Assembly (NCBI GenBank): GCA_010015805.1
Contig: ML978136.1
Coordinates: 496,001 to 560,000 of the forward strand
DNA: 64,000 nucleotides
Origin: Rhizodiscina lignyota
Lineage: Eukaryota > Ascomycota > Dothideomycetes > Aulographales > Rhizodiscinaceae
Direction: 5' to 3'
Within the stretch, counting starts at the first letter, position 1; each line of letters starts with the position of its first letter. The position numbers were made by a program, and so were the translations under genes. This document shows, piece by piece, positions 1 to 10,815 of the stretch. The notes below the pieces were generated by a model, which saw only the letters and a program-made list of their open reading frames with translations, was not told where the DNA came from and did no database searches.

Positions 1-1085
1 CGCACCCTTGCAATCGCAGCCCAAGCTGAGGCTGTTGGTCATATATCCACCACCATATTCGCCGAGGTCGAAAGCGTGCTTTCGCTGATGAGGATGCTCG
101 GGGTTACCATACGGAACGACCATCTCCGCGAGGGATATCCTCCAGAAAACGGGTCTTTCTGTGCCCTTGTCGTTGAACGTGATGTTGGATAATACGATGC
201 CCTCACGGTAATTGAAGCCCACATGGACCTTCCAGTTCTGCCAGCTGATCACTCGGCCATCAAGAGTAAAGCTAACTCCCTCCGGCTGCGTGATATTGAT
301 GGGTTTCAGGTCTTTCCGAAAGCCGCCCTCCTTCTGAATGGAAATGGCGTCGTAGTTATTCGGCGGAGCTTTGCTGAGTGGACGCCTGACTTCTGGCACA
401 TCGATATGGATAATCTCATGAGTGTCGGCATTGAAAATTGGGCAGAAGTCGAGTGGATACGCGTATTGGCAGTCATCCATATCAGGACGATAGTACATGA
501 GGGCTTGTTGGAGGCGAATGCTGCTGCCAAATCGCTCGTCGTAACCGATTGTCCAAGCTGCCGTCTCATGTCAGTTTCCCGGCAAGGTTTGAAGAGCTTC
601 CGGGAGTAACACTTACGGTCACAGTAAACTTTGTGCATATCTTCCGGCGGAATGCCAATCAATCCACACTGCTCGATGACCTTAGGATCCTTCCTTGCTA
701 TACCCTCCACAAGCTGCAGGTCCTGCATCGAAATGAGAGGCTGCACGCCCGGCGTCTCTTGCCAAGTGATCACTTTCTCCTCCGCGAGATCAACTACTCC
801 ATCGTACACCTTGCTGCCTCTTCCAATCGCAACAATGTCGGCGCGTCGACTTGGTCGTGTATGGCGCGTCGGATTCTGCACCCAAGCCATCATCTCCGCC
901 TTGGGCGGCTCCCACAGCGTGACAGCGTTGAAAGAGAGGCCATTCCGGACCAAATCAGTCTTTTCCTTTCTCACAATCGCAACAGCCTTCTCAATCTCCT
1001 GCTCGCTGAGAGGGTCGAATGGATATGGAGTGGGTGTTGTGCCAGTAATTTGAGAGGCGAAGGATTTCAAGCGTTCGACGGCCAT
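1..1085 (-). CDS. Copper amine oxidase (primary-amine oxidase), N-terminal part, cut by window edge
   Basis: Copper/topaquinone amine oxidases deaminate primary amines to aldehyde, H2O2 and ammonia; fungal forms are often peroxisomal. Exon 1 is 1085..617, the intron 616..558 (GTAAGT donor), and exon 2 runs from 557 off the left edge; 342 codons are visible. The N-terminal domains are complete (start MAVERLKSF). The join restores the family motif DPWTIGYDERFG at about residues 156-167. FDLGEYGGG at about 319-327 carries the expected catalytic-base Asp (D320). The topaquinone-forming Tyr (NYD/E motif) and the copper His ligands would lie beyond the window, so catalytic completeness cannot be judged. 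Family assignment is firm; substrate and location are inferred. Confidence 0.93.
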
Positions 1086-1824
1086 TGCGGCGATCGGATG
1101 AGGGTAGAATGGTCTCCTGTGTGGGTATTGTCCTGTCTCTAGCTACGATGCGCTCGCGCGTAAGCTGTCAGTGTCGTCTAAACTCTGCGTGCTTCCAGTA
1201 AATCACAGCAGTCAATTGACAGAGATATCAGGAGGGACGACGTTAGGAAGTTAAAGAAGATCAATTGCCCTATATACTCAACAAGCTCTACAGCGGAGGG
1301 GTCGTCGGAGGGGCGAACAGCTTTATCGCTGCACATTATCGCTCGGATTCACATTCCCAATCCGGCAAATCCATGTGTGCGACAGGCGGAGTCGCGCTTC
1401 TGCGCGCCCGACACGGAAGTCTGGAACATCGAGTGGATTTCATGACTGTATTTGCTATAATGGGGAGCGAGAGACAAACTTTGACGGCTCGGAGGGTGGA
1501 GGGAAGTAGAAAGGTTCATCGAAACAAGGAAGTAGCGAAAAGGGGTACGAGACACTTCCGAAGTAAGCCCGGTGTGTGATTGGAATGAGCGACTTCTCAT
1601 CGACTTCTACCCAATGCACGCTGTCATGAGGCTTCCCTTGTCTTCAACACAATCCTTCAGACGTTGATTGCGAGAGAAATCTCATACAATTCTTTTGATG
1701 GCTATCCTTCTTCGAATTAAGCAGGTGGAACTGCCCAAATATTCAAAATTTTAATGTAACTAAACGACAGACTTAACAGGGCAAGATCCGTCACCTCAGC
1801 TGGATTTTAATGTTATCTTCAATC
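1086..1824. other. Intergenic stretch upstream of the amine oxidase
   Basis: This lies between the amine-oxidase start and the 3' end of the GFA-type gene, so it should hold the amine-oxidase promoter and the GFA gene 3' UTR. Short open frames occur on both strands but none shows protein-like composition or a family motif. I see no repeat or RNA gene. Confidence 0.5.
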
Positions 1825-2341
1825 TCAAACATTCTCATCCGTCACACCTGGAAATCCTGGCGGCATCTTCTGGAATGCCGCACATTCACCCCCGACGCCA
1901 GCATACCACGTTGCCCTCTTGCTCACCCAAACCTCCGCCCCTGGTGCAAAAGCATCCAGTCCACCTTCATCTAGCACTCCCGTCTTAATCGTGACATATC
2001 CGGGATTTGAGCCGCTGACCGCCCAGAGCACGCACGAACAAGTCGGACAGAAGTGCAGGGTAGCTGGCATTCCGCTGCCGGTTGTGTTTATAGTATACGT
2101 CTTGACTTCGCCGTCAACTTTGAACTTTGACTCGGAGACCACGGCATTGGTTGAGAAGGCAGAGGCTGTGATTTTCTTGCAATTCCCACAGTGGCAAAGG
2201 CCCTGTTAGACAGTGAGTGCTTGGAACGGATATGGTTGTAATGTGGAAAATTGTTTTCGACAAGCTCACCTGGATCATCGGCTCGTCATCGAAGGAAATC
2301 TTGACCGCGCCGCAGATGCAGCTTCCACTTCCAGTTGTCAT
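1825..2341 (-). CDS. GFA/CENP-V family zinc-binding protein
   Basis: Small zinc protein of the glutathione-dependent formaldehyde-activating (GFA, Mss4-like fold) family. Exon 1 is 2341..2270 (24 codons), the intron 2269..2203 (GTGAGC...ACAG), exon 2 2202..1825, giving 149 aa, a normal family length. The cysteine ligands stand in the usual order: C8-x-C10 in GSCICGAV, C27-x-C29-x2-C32 in LCHCGNC, and C76-x2-C79 in FCPTC. The intron removes a frame break and joins exactly at the second cysteine cluster, which supports the model. Most fungal members have no proven substrate and many are not formaldehyde enzymes, so I call the fold and metal site and not a reaction. Confidence 0.9.
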
Positions 2342-3224
2342 TTTGAATAGGATGATGATAAAGTGTATTCTACTAGGTGTCGGACTAACAAGCCTTAAAG
2401 ATTTTCAAACGCACGGCAAGCTAGTTAGGCCACGGAACTCAGCACTATATATTCGATCTGTGCCTGGCATTGTTTAACGTGAAGCATAACTTTGTAGGAT
2501 TTAATAGTGTTGTTTTGTTCTGCCTGTGTCAGCTGTGATATGTCCGTTCGGTAAAGGCGACGACGGGTTAGCACCACTCTTTCGAAGACCTGGGCGATGT
2601 TCGACGAGCGAGCAAGCTGAAACCCAGAAATCTTCGAATCCTGACCGCAGCGCATTCCTCCGTTTAGAAAAACATGTGAACTTTACACGGTCCACGTGAC
2701 GCAATTGGACGGCTCGTGAGGAAGTTCAGCTGCGTAAGACGGATCGCGGAGATATCCTAACGTTATGCTTACGAGCCATCTTCCATTCATCGGTTGCAGT
2801 ACAAGAGAGCAATTCAGCAATACAGCAATTCAGCAATACGCAGTCAACAAGATGGAGCATCAATAAGCACGAAAAGCCGCCGAGAGAGAGTCGAACGTTC
2901 AAATAAGGTTTGGTGGAGGCAGGCCACCTGCACAGGAAAAGGGAAAGTCCACCATCACGTGGAATTGCGTTTTATTACTGATCACTATCTAATACATATC
3001 GAGGATCTCACCTATAGTGCAAAGGGTAATACAAATTAGGTAGCAGACGAAGAGGTCTGTAAGAAAAGCGATGTGGGTCTGAAAGCCTCGATCTTTATAT
3101 CCAGATTCTTATTCCACGTTCGTACATTTGAGCATATCCCCTGAATCTAGCGAAGCCTGTCGGTGAATGTTCCTCTAGCAATTTGTGATCAAACGTCGTA
3201 GTGGTTATATCAACAGCTCGCGAC
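2342..3224. other. Intergenic stretch with a 16-bp tandem repeat
   Basis: It holds the promoter side of the GFA-type gene and the 3' side of the next minus-strand gene. Apart from the perfect tandem repeat at 2808-2839 I see only short open frames without coding character. Confidence 0.5.
2808..2839. repeat. Two perfect copies of a 16-bp tandem repeat
   Basis: The unit AGCAATTCAGCAATAC occurs at 2808-2823 and 2824-2839 without a mismatch; the unit itself contains a shorter AGCAAT echo. It lies in intergenic DNA and has no evident function. Confidence 0.85.
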
Positions 3225-3761
3225 TCATGTCTTCAAGTCAGGGCCGCCAGATGTCAACTTTAACGGCGACTTCTCGTCGGCTTCGCCTAGCTCAACTTCG
3301 ACAAGTGTCTTTGCATCCTCCACCATTTCTGTGTCTGCTACATCAACATCCTGTCTGTTTGGTTTCTCTTCCTGCCCATCGGCCCGCTCACTAGCATTGA
3401 GAGCGCGTGTCAGCCAACGGATCTCGTCATCATCCAAGTCTGCCAATGCTTTTGCCAGCACTGCGGCGACTCTTTCTTTCGCGCATCCCCTCCCACCCCT
3501 ATTTCGTTCCCGTAGCTCAGAGCGTATAATATCGAGCTTCTCGTTCGCGACCTCTATCGAGCGATGCGAAATGGCCACAAGCAAGAGAGCAGTTCCGTGA
3601 GTCGCAAGCACCAGGAGCCAGTTGACCGGCAGGCATTTAACCGTCGAGGAAAGGTGCACTTGCTTTTGACGTTCTCGAGCAAGTAGGTGCTGAGTTGACT
3701 GGGTGCTCATGCGCATGCGATATTTGGAGGAATTGAAGAAGAAAAACTCGCTTGGTCGCAT
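3225..3761 (-). CDS. Hypothetical single-pass membrane protein
   Basis: Single-exon frame of 178 aa that I do not recognise. It has a basic, Ser/Gln-rich N terminus, one likely membrane segment at about residues 46-64 (VNWLLVLATHGTALLLVAI), a charged helical stretch after it (about 70-88, possible coiled coil) and a strongly acidic C-terminal tail (about 140-172). The balanced, charged composition after residue 68 looks like a real protein and the opposite-strand frame does not. Met residues 16 and 18 are alternative starts. No homologue can be named; it could be a lineage-specific membrane protein. Confidence 0.5.
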   Translation of the reverse strand: MRPSEFFFFNSSKYRMRMSTQSTQHLLARERQKQVHLSSTVKCLPVNWLLVLATHGTALLLVAISHRSIEVANEKLDIIRSELRERNRGGRGCAKERVAAVLAKALADLDDDEIRWLTRALNASERADGQEEKPNRQDVDVADTEMVEDAKTLVEVELGEADEKSPLKLTSGGPDLKT

Positions 3762-4660
3762 CTTAAATATCTGGCATGCGAAGATAGTTGAAGAGTACTC
3801 TGTTACTCAAAAATTCAACGCTAAACTGGAGTAAAGGAGCAGGCTGTGAACGTGCCTTATCACTGTGATAGACCTACAGTGCTTCCTTCATATTTTGATA
3901 TGTCCCGCAGAAAGCAGTGTTGCATTCCAACTTGTTTACGCTCAAAGGATTCCGGTGAGCACAACCATGTCTCTCTGGCCCAATTCTGACGTCGCTCTGC
4001 ATACTCGCGTAGATTGTGAGCTACACTACATATCTTACTGCCCGCTGTCCGAGAACATTAATATCACCACTGTTCATTGATCAATGTACTTCTGCAAAGT
4101 ATTGATCGAGTTGTTCTATGGCCATCGATTCGACCTTGTATGCGAGAAGCGCAGCAACTGCACAAAGTACATATGTATATAGCAAGGAAGTTGGAAAGGC
4201 TGGAGAGATCTTGGACAGGATCTGGAAAGGGATCCACGATTACGTGCAAGCATACTCATAGATCCATAGGTTCCGCCAAGTGCAAGGTAAGATGTGTACA
4301 GCCAGAGGATTGCCAGAGCCGCTTGACAATTGCAAGCGGAAATAGAATTACCGGCCACGACGTCAAATGCGCATAACGCTATACACATGAACAAGTCCAC
4401 ACCAGGAAATGCTCAAAGCCGCAGAACCAGCCTTCAGCACCAGTGCCATGAAAACCCATGCTACATTCCCTTTTGCAATGCCCAATACTCCATTTCTCGA
4501 AACACCCCACTGCTATCCGGTCGATCATGAGGTGCAGGTCAGTCGTCGATGCCGTCTAAAAAAAGTCTTTCCAATCCCTATCCCTCCGATATCCCCATCG
4601 ACCCCAGAACTGTGGCGGCTCCAGGTCCCGCAAACGCCCTACAGCACAGCCATGTTAGCG
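3762..4660. other. Intergenic stretch with unresolved hydrophobic frames
   Basis: This is downstream of CAF1 on the minus strand. All three minus frames are partly open between 4512 and 4081 and encode hydrophobic stretches, for example a frame over 4412-4116 and another over 4221-4081 that follows a good acceptor (TTTCCAG). I could not find a consistent set of splice sites joining them, so no gene is called; see the findings. Confidence 0.4.
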
Positions 4661-6347
4661 TTACTTAGGACCCTGGGGATGTTGAAATTGACCGAACACG
4701 CCACCATGCTGCTGCATCGATGGATGCTGCTGGCCACCTCCATGTCCACCACCACCTTGCCCGTGATGCTGTGTGTGCGCACCATATGGTCCGCCCGGGC
4801 CTGGGTTCGGCGTACCGCTCTGACCCACGTGCAGGGATGCCTGCTGGCCTGTCGGCGTGCTGGGCTCGCCTCTATGCAGCGTTGGCGTTGCTCCGGTGTG
4901 AAAGCCCATCATGTTTCCCTGACTCATGGAATTTTGCTGGCCGTTGGTGCCTTGCACCTGACCTTGTGCCTGATTCTGCGCCTGAGCGAGCACAGCAGCT
5001 TGCGATGTCGCGGATGCCGGCGCGCCCACACCAGTGAGGCCCCACATCTGGCCGTTCATATCCTCTGGCAGCTGGCCGTCGAAGATTTTGTTGCGCATCT
5101 GCCAGAAGACCTGTCCCGTCAGCCAGGCATCACTGCCAGCAGTGTGCTGAGTACCCGTGCGCTGGCAGCCCAGTTCATCGGCAAGGTCTTGCAGGCCAGA
5201 TTTGGTACCCAGACTCGAGATAATACCGACGCCGGCTTGAGAGACCTGCGCGCGTTGAGAGGGATTCATGAGGAAGCGCTGTGCTTGGCGTAGGATGAAT
5301 TTAACGTCGTAGAGGTTCGGAAAGAATATTTTTACGAGCTTGCGGTACTGCTCTTCGTCCATTGGAAGTGGTTGCGCCCACATGAGCTTGATGAGATAGG
5401 CAAAGTCGTATCCGGAGTGGAAGGAGAGCCATGTGACATCGTCGGAAAGGGCTAGTCCTGAGGTTATTAACAGAGAGCCGAATTCCACCGGATCTATGCC
5501 AGCCGTTGCATGCTTCTCGAAATCGGCGCCTTGCTTCTTGAGCATAGATATTGAGTCACTGTTGTACATGTCTGCATCGGTGGAGAATTCGAAGTTGAAC
5601 TGCCAGGTGCAAGGGCACATGACGAGATTGCCTTGGTAGCCTGGGAGTCTGTTGGTCTGGGTAAGGTTTGAAGTTTCGATCGGTTGCGCAGGAGGTATGT
5701 CGCCGTCCATCGAGAAAAGAGTGATGCCGAGTTGGATGATTTTGAGGAGGTCTACATTGCAGCGGAGGGTCTGGTAGTGGTAGGAGGCTTTCGTCGTGAA
5801 CTCGCCCATCGGTCGTGCTACTACGCCTGGGAACTCAGTATCCTGTGGAGCCATTAGTCACGGTAAAGTCCATCTCAAGGATTGCTGCGCGAATACATAC
5901 CATGCTGATGTACGGATATCGATCTACAAGTGTTCGCAACAGCGCAATCTCTTGCGCAAGGTTCGATTTCCAGACTTCCCGTATCCTGCTGTTTGCGCCT
6001 TTTGTGACCGGCCCACCCATTGCTGCCTCATAGGCTTGCTGTTGTTGCATTCCCGCCGCGTGGAAGCCGGACTGTGCAGCGTGACTCGAAAGACCGGATC
6101 CTCCACCGCCTAAACCACCGCCACCACCATAATTTCCTGCATGTATGCCCGCATTTCCTCCTGATAGCCCAGGATGGCCTGGATTCTGTCCGCCAAAGCT
6201 CGGGTGCATGCCATAGTTCTGCTGGGGTAGGTTGCCTCCGCCGGGGTGCTGTAAAGGCGCCTGCTGGAGATGGTGCTGATTGAGATTCTGGAAAGGGTTC
6301 GAAAGATTCGGCATGTGTTGAGTGTACCTGCTCACCGCCGGCGGCAT
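4661..6347 (-). CDS. CAF1: CCR4-NOT deadenylase subunit CAF1/POP2
   Basis: Poly(A)-specific 3'-5' exoribonuclease of the CCR4-NOT complex, which shortens mRNA tails in the cytoplasm. Exon 1 is 6347..5901, the intron 5900..5843 (GTATGT...ACAG), exon 2 5842..4661, giving 542 aa. Residues 1-115 are a Gln/Gly/Asn-rich tail; the RNase D-like domain follows. The DEDDh set is complete: D150 and E152 in DTEFPG (created by the splice), D295 in SGYDFAY, H382 and D387 in HTAGSDAWLT. A Pro/Gln/Gly-rich C-terminal tail of about 125 residues and an insertion of about 30 residues before GLQDLADELG make it longer than animal CNOT7 (285 aa), as is common in filamentous fungi. It shares a 428-bp upstream region with NDUFB3. 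Confidence 0.97.
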
Positions 6348-6775
6348 CGTGAAGGAAAGGCGACGGCGTGAGAGGGAGAAGGGTTTCTCGTTATCGCGTG
6401 CTCATACGGTCGTGGGTCGTGATTGTGGTTCAGAAGGGATTGAAGATTGCAGAGGGCGTCAAAATTCGTTTCCTGGAGCGATCGCATGAGCTTGTATAGA
6501 GGAGATTGGGCGCTACGCGAGACAGAGTGCGAGAGGTGTTGCTGGGGTGCTGCGTGAAGGTCGCAGGATCGCAGAGTCGAGGTCGGCGTGTCTCCGCCGG
6601 CGCGCCAAGCCCTTCCGCCGCTCGTCAAAGCTCCTTGCTCTCCGGCGGCAGCAACCTCACTCCATCTCCAAGACACCAACATTTGCACAGCCATTGTGCC
6701 TCACAACAAAGGTCTGTAGCATCACGGCATCTTTGAGGTGTATTTGGAACTGATCGTTCTCACAGAAAAGACACA
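6348..6775. promoter_or_regulatory. Shared divergent upstream region of CAF1 and NDUFB3
   Basis: The two start codons lie 428 bp apart and point away from each other, so both promoters and 5' UTRs must be here. No clear TATA box is visible. A 120-codon minus-strand open frame covers much of it but looks like GC-driven noise. Confidence 0.6.
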
Positions 6776-7061
6776 ATGGCGCCCAGGACCAATCTCACTG
6801 GCTTCGACCCGCAAAAACTCGCGGCCGCTTCAGGCTCACCTGCGAATGATCCGTGGGCGCGGCGGTACGCACAGTATCTACCCAAAGACAGTCAGGCAGT
6901 AACTGACCATGTTCCTTAGAGAGGCATGGCGATATAGCGGTCCTTTCACACGATTCAACCGATTCAGACGGATGTTCCCTGGCCTCGGTATTGCGACGGT
7001 AGCCTTTGGTGCATATCTCGCCTACGACTTTGCAACTGCGCAGGAGGAGCACCATCACTGA
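6776..7061 (+). CDS. NDUFB3: NADH dehydrogenase (complex I) subunit NDUFB3/B12
   Basis: Accessory membrane-arm subunit of mitochondrial complex I. Exon 1 is 6776..6864, the intron 6865..6919 (GTACGC, branch CTGAC, TTAG), exon 2 6920..7061, giving 76 aa, the usual small size. The join rebuilds the family signature: DPWARR then EAWRYSGPFTRFNRFRRMFPG at about residues 25-51, followed by a single membrane segment (GIATVAFGAYLAYDFA) and a short His-rich end. The signature arginine codon is split by the intron, which fixes the boundaries. Too short and interrupted to be seen as one open frame. Confidence 0.95.
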
Positions 7062-8069
7062 GTCTAGACGAACATCGCTCTGGGAGTAGACATATAACCC
7101 AGTCTTTGCAAGAAGATGGCAGCATTTGAGTGGCGTTTGGGCATTATTTTCTGAGAAAGATGTCTTGCAAACTGTATATACATCAAAATGCGAGATGGCT
7201 TTCCTCTGGCATTTGTCGAGCATATCTTACTTGCCAGTGGTAGAGCTTCGTTCGCCCCGTACCTACCGAGTGCTGTTATCTGTTCCGCTCGGGCCTGCTC
7301 ATTCGGTCCGAGTTTGGCAATAATAGGGCTTCGTTCCATAGAGGTGCAAGTATCGCGACGGCGTTTCCACGTTATGTCACTTGTTTGACGAAGTAGAGTG
7401 ACTCAAATATGCTCCAACGAGTGCTGCGTGTGCACCCGGCAATCAACGGAGGCGCACGGAGAAGCAGCCGGTCCAGGGCAGCCGTACATAAGCGCGAACA
7501 AGCGCAACCCACAGCTTCAGTTCTCCATCATCCTCTGCATGTGCTCTTCGTGCGCATGACTAAACGCTGACAAAGGTTGCAAGCACCTCCAACACAACGA
7601 CGGCGTCACGTTGCAAGGGATTCTGCCCAGAGCGAACCTTCGCCTGTAGACTATCGGGCTAGCGCACGTGTGTGCCCCGATGTGGCACAGATGGACGGAG
7701 CTTGCTTTTCACGCGCGAGCGCGAGCCAGAGCTTCCCTCGCCCGACTTCGCGCTTTCGCGAAGCTTTAGAGCCTGCCTTCCTTCAAGGCTCTTTCCTTTG
7801 GGCCTGTTCATTCAACCGACCCCGATCCCTAGCTTGAGTTTGTTGCAAATGAAGGCTTGCTAGCGCCCTGTTTTCAACCTCACCTCACACCTTTGCTAGC
7901 CGTTATCGGGTCTTAAGCTCTGCAATTGCGGCCGAATCGAAGCCCCGAAATCCGTAACGCGTGTTGATATTCAAAGACTCTAAACTTTTCGTACTTAACG
8001 TGAATCCCTCAAACTTTCACGCCTATAAATCTATCTCTTAGCCTTCTGGACTCCTTCTCAATTGCCAAA
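7062..8069. other. Intergenic stretch upstream of the dienelactone hydrolase
   Basis: It holds the NDUFB3 3' UTR and the hydrolase promoter, with a TATA-like site near its end. An 86-codon plus frame at 7577-7837 has no protein-like features. Nothing else seen. Confidence 0.5.
8024..8030 (+). promoter_or_regulatory. TATA-like box before the dienelactone hydrolase
   Basis: TATAAAT lies 40-46 bp before the ATG at 8070. The position is close for a fungal TATA box with a short leader, so it is plausible but unproven. Confidence 0.4.
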
Positions 8070-9081
8070 ATGTCTTGTCCTCAGTGTTTCAGTGGCCACA
8101 AAAACCCCGACACACCGAAAGGACGTGTCGAGAAGATCCACGGTCTCTCAACTTACATTGCGGAGCCAGCTGAAGGAACTCCAGTGAAAGGTATTGTCAT
8201 CATTGTTCCGGATGCCTTTGGCTGGGAGTTCGTCAACAACCGCATCCTGGCCGACCACTACGCCTCAGCTGGCGACTTTCGCGTATACCTGCCGGACTTC
8301 ATGAATGGTGTGCTGATTACTGCTGAAGTGGCAAAGTATTGGATTTTGATCTATCTTCACAGGTTGCGCCGCACCGGTTTGGATGATGGAGTCGATGGGC
8401 ATACTCACAGGCCCAGGACACATGCTTTCGAAGCCGTAAGAGCATCTGGTTTCCTCTGGGTGTTCAGTCATCTAACATTCTCAAGGTATCATTTGGTTTG
8501 CACCGCATATAGCTTCATTACCTTCCTCACCCTCAACCGTGGCTCTGTCACCTGGCCACGAATCACGTCGTTCTTCAAAGCAGTCCGTGAAAATGAAGGC
8601 GCTTCTCTCCCAATTGGCACAGCGGGCTTCTGTTGGGGTGGGAAACACGTCGTGAACCTTGCTGACGACGCCATTAAGGTATGTTGAATCATTTGCTTAT
8701 CGCATATATTCCAAGCAAGGTCTCCATGCAAGGCTCTCACATCTACAGCCCTCCAACTCCAGACCCCTTGTCGACGCTGTCTTCACCGCTCACCCCTCTA
8801 ATCTTGCTATCCCGGGAGAAATCGAGAAAGTGGTCAAGCCTATCTCCCTGGCTGTTGGCGACAAAGACTTCGTGCTCAACCTCAAGGGCGTCGAAGACAT
8901 CAAGAAAATCTGGGCAGGAAAACCAGATGTCGACACGGAGGTCAAAATCTACGAGGGCGCGGGCCATGGATTTGGTGCGCGTGCGGATCCAAATACGAAG
9001 GAAGCGGTGAGGCAGGCAGGGGAAGCAGAGACGCAAGCAGTTGACTGGTTCAAGAAGCAATTTACAAAGGTGGTGTACTAG
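8070..9081 (+). CDS. Dienelactone hydrolase family alpha/beta hydrolase
   Basis: Cytosolic alpha/beta hydrolase with a Cys nucleophile. Exons 8070..8307, 8363..8435, 8486..8678 and 8749..9081 give 278 aa; the introns are 50-70 nt. The second and third joins restore the family sequence MNGCAAPVW and LSKPYHL. The expected catalytic triad is Cys153 in TAGFCWGGK, Asp208 in GDKD and His241 in GAGHGFGAR. The N terminus (SCPQCFSGH) matches the common fungal subfamily, related to yeast AIM2, not the bacterial chlorocatechol enzymes, so the true substrate is unknown. No catabolic partners lie next to it. Confidence 0.93.
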
Positions 9082-9551
9082 AGAAAGAAATGATGCAACA
9101 TGCATAGACTGGCGGGATCTGCAAATGGAACGGCAATTCGTGGCATTGAGAGAGCGTCAGATCGATTGACTATGGTTTTCTTACTCATTTTGATTCCTTG
9201 ACATGGTCACTTCTTTGGTAAAGGAGCTCTCTGGAATGATCTTGTTTTGTACTCGGCGAAAGCCACGACTTTATATTCACTTGATTCACTCCAAGATGAA
9301 GTTTTCTATGGACGAGGGGTATTCTATTTCAGCTGCTAATTGTGAGGGATGGTGGGAGACTCGCTGCCTAGTACACCTCCGACGAGAACAAGCCGTAGCT
9401 AAGGCACGGTGGCAGTAGAAGCGCATCACTCGGTCACTTCACTCTCCTACCACTTGGCTGCCTATCATCCGCTGCGTGACGTGGTCATGCGCACTTCCGC
9501 GTAGCAGCGGCTAGCATTACAGCGCCATACGTCATAGGTTGCTTCAAAGCC

Positions 9552-9558
9552 TATATAT
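9552..9558 (+). promoter_or_regulatory. TATA-like box
   Basis: TATATAT stands 148 bp before the start codon at 9706 and just ahead of a pyrimidine-rich tract, the arrangement expected of a fungal core promoter. Confidence 0.35.
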
Positions 9559-9585
9559 GCTTCTTCTTCCTGTTCGATCTCCCTT

Positions 9586-9601
9586 CTTTCTTTCTTTCTT
9601 T
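9586..9601 (+). repeat. (CTTT)4 microsatellite
   Basis: Four perfect CTTT units inside a longer C/T-rich run; probably part of the 5' leader of the gene starting at 9706. Confidence 0.85.
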
Positions 9602-9705
9602 GGCCGAACACAACTTTTCGTAAGTTCAACCACAGAGCTCCAAACAGATACAGAGACTCCATCAGCTGATTAACCTATTTCTGTAGAACAGCTCACTTCA
9701 GCAAA

Positions 9706-10815
9706 ATGCCTCCTCGTATGTCTCCAAACTCTTGTGCAAACTTATTCGCGCTTTTCATACTTGCCTGTTCATGACTTACTACACGCTCTGCCAGGACCTG
9801 TTGGCTCCGCTCTCGGCCGTACCAAGTCCCTCAGTGACTTGCAAGAACTCAACCTCTCTGACAGCCCTCCTCCCTCCCCTCCTCCTCCCCCATCCTCCCT
9901 GGAAGCAGACCGCCAAAAGTCGCGGGATGACTGGATCAAGCGAGGCACCGAGCTGAACGACGCAATGGGCCTCAAAAGCATCAGAGCAACGGAGATTTAC
10001 CTCTCCATGCTCGGTGGCCCTCGCATGCACAGCCGCAGCCCGTTTACGCAGTACTCGGAGCAGGACGCAAACGGCTGGATCGTGAAGAAGTACCGTGTTC
10101 TCGAGCAGGAGGATCTGGACGACCTGACAAGCATGTTCGCCCATATTGGCGCGTCAAACAAGATGGCCGATAACGTGCCGGTCAGTTGGATCCACACGGG
10201 CAAGACAGAGGCGTACCCGGTCAGTATCTCTCCTTTTAGTTATCACAAGTACGGTTTTACCAACACCAGGATCAAGGCACCGGCGCCACGTACAGCAACG
10301 CGTTCAACGCGAAAGGAGGTCTCATCCTCTCCCTCGACAACGAGAATCCCGAGTACCACGGCCGGAAGCGCGGCGAGCCATACAGGTCAGCGGAGGTGCC
10401 GGGGCTGCGGCATTGGTCGGACGCGGTGTTCCTCGAATGGTCGAAGCAGGCGGGCGACGCAGCGAAGAACCTCAAATGGGTCTTCGTGAAAGACGTCATT
10501 GAGGAGAGCACGCGCGCTCTCATGGTCGAGATACTGTTCGAGCTGGGCCTGCAGCTGCTGCCGCTATTCAAGGACGTCGAAGAGATCGACCCGCAGTCCG
10601 AGCATGGCGAGATGCTCGTCGGAAGTCCCACTGGCAGAGGCATCGCATGGCTTCTGATCCAGCACAAGGCCGAGCTGGGGAGGAAGAAGATCGCGGGCAT
10701 CCGGTTCTTCCGGGACGATGGTGCGCCGGAGGGGGTGGTGGCGAGGGGGTATGAGGGGCGTATTCAGCCCAAGGCATTCTTTAACATGCTGTTCAGGCTT
10801 GAGGACATTGAGTAG
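9706..10815 (+). CDS. Conserved-looking fungal protein of unknown function
   Basis: I do not recognise this 326-aa protein. Exons are 9706..9715, 9795..10219 and 10270..10815. The first coding exon has only 10 nt (ATG plus two codons and one base). The second intron uses GTCAGT and a CCAG acceptor; the join turns a broken frame into one continuous globular sequence (PDQGTGATYSNAF). The N terminus has a Ser/Leu segment followed by a polyproline run (about residues 27-38). The rest is globular, mixed alpha/beta in look, with no signal peptide, membrane segment or familiar motif. The even amino-acid use and the rescue of the frame by two normal introns support a real gene. Confidence 0.8.

Larger units (their letters stand above)
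9082..9705. other. Intergenic stretch with CTTT microsatellite
   Basis: It holds the 3' UTR of the hydrolase and the promoter of the next plus-strand gene, with a TATA-like site (9552-9558) and a (CTTT)4 tract (9586-9601) in a pyrimidine-rich stretch typical of fungal leaders. No gene seen. Confidence 0.5.

Noticed and set aside
4409-5293. 294-codon plus-strand open frame
   Set aside because: It is antisense to CAF1, whose frame, intron and catalytic residues are clear; the antisense product is Cys/His/Leu-rich noise.
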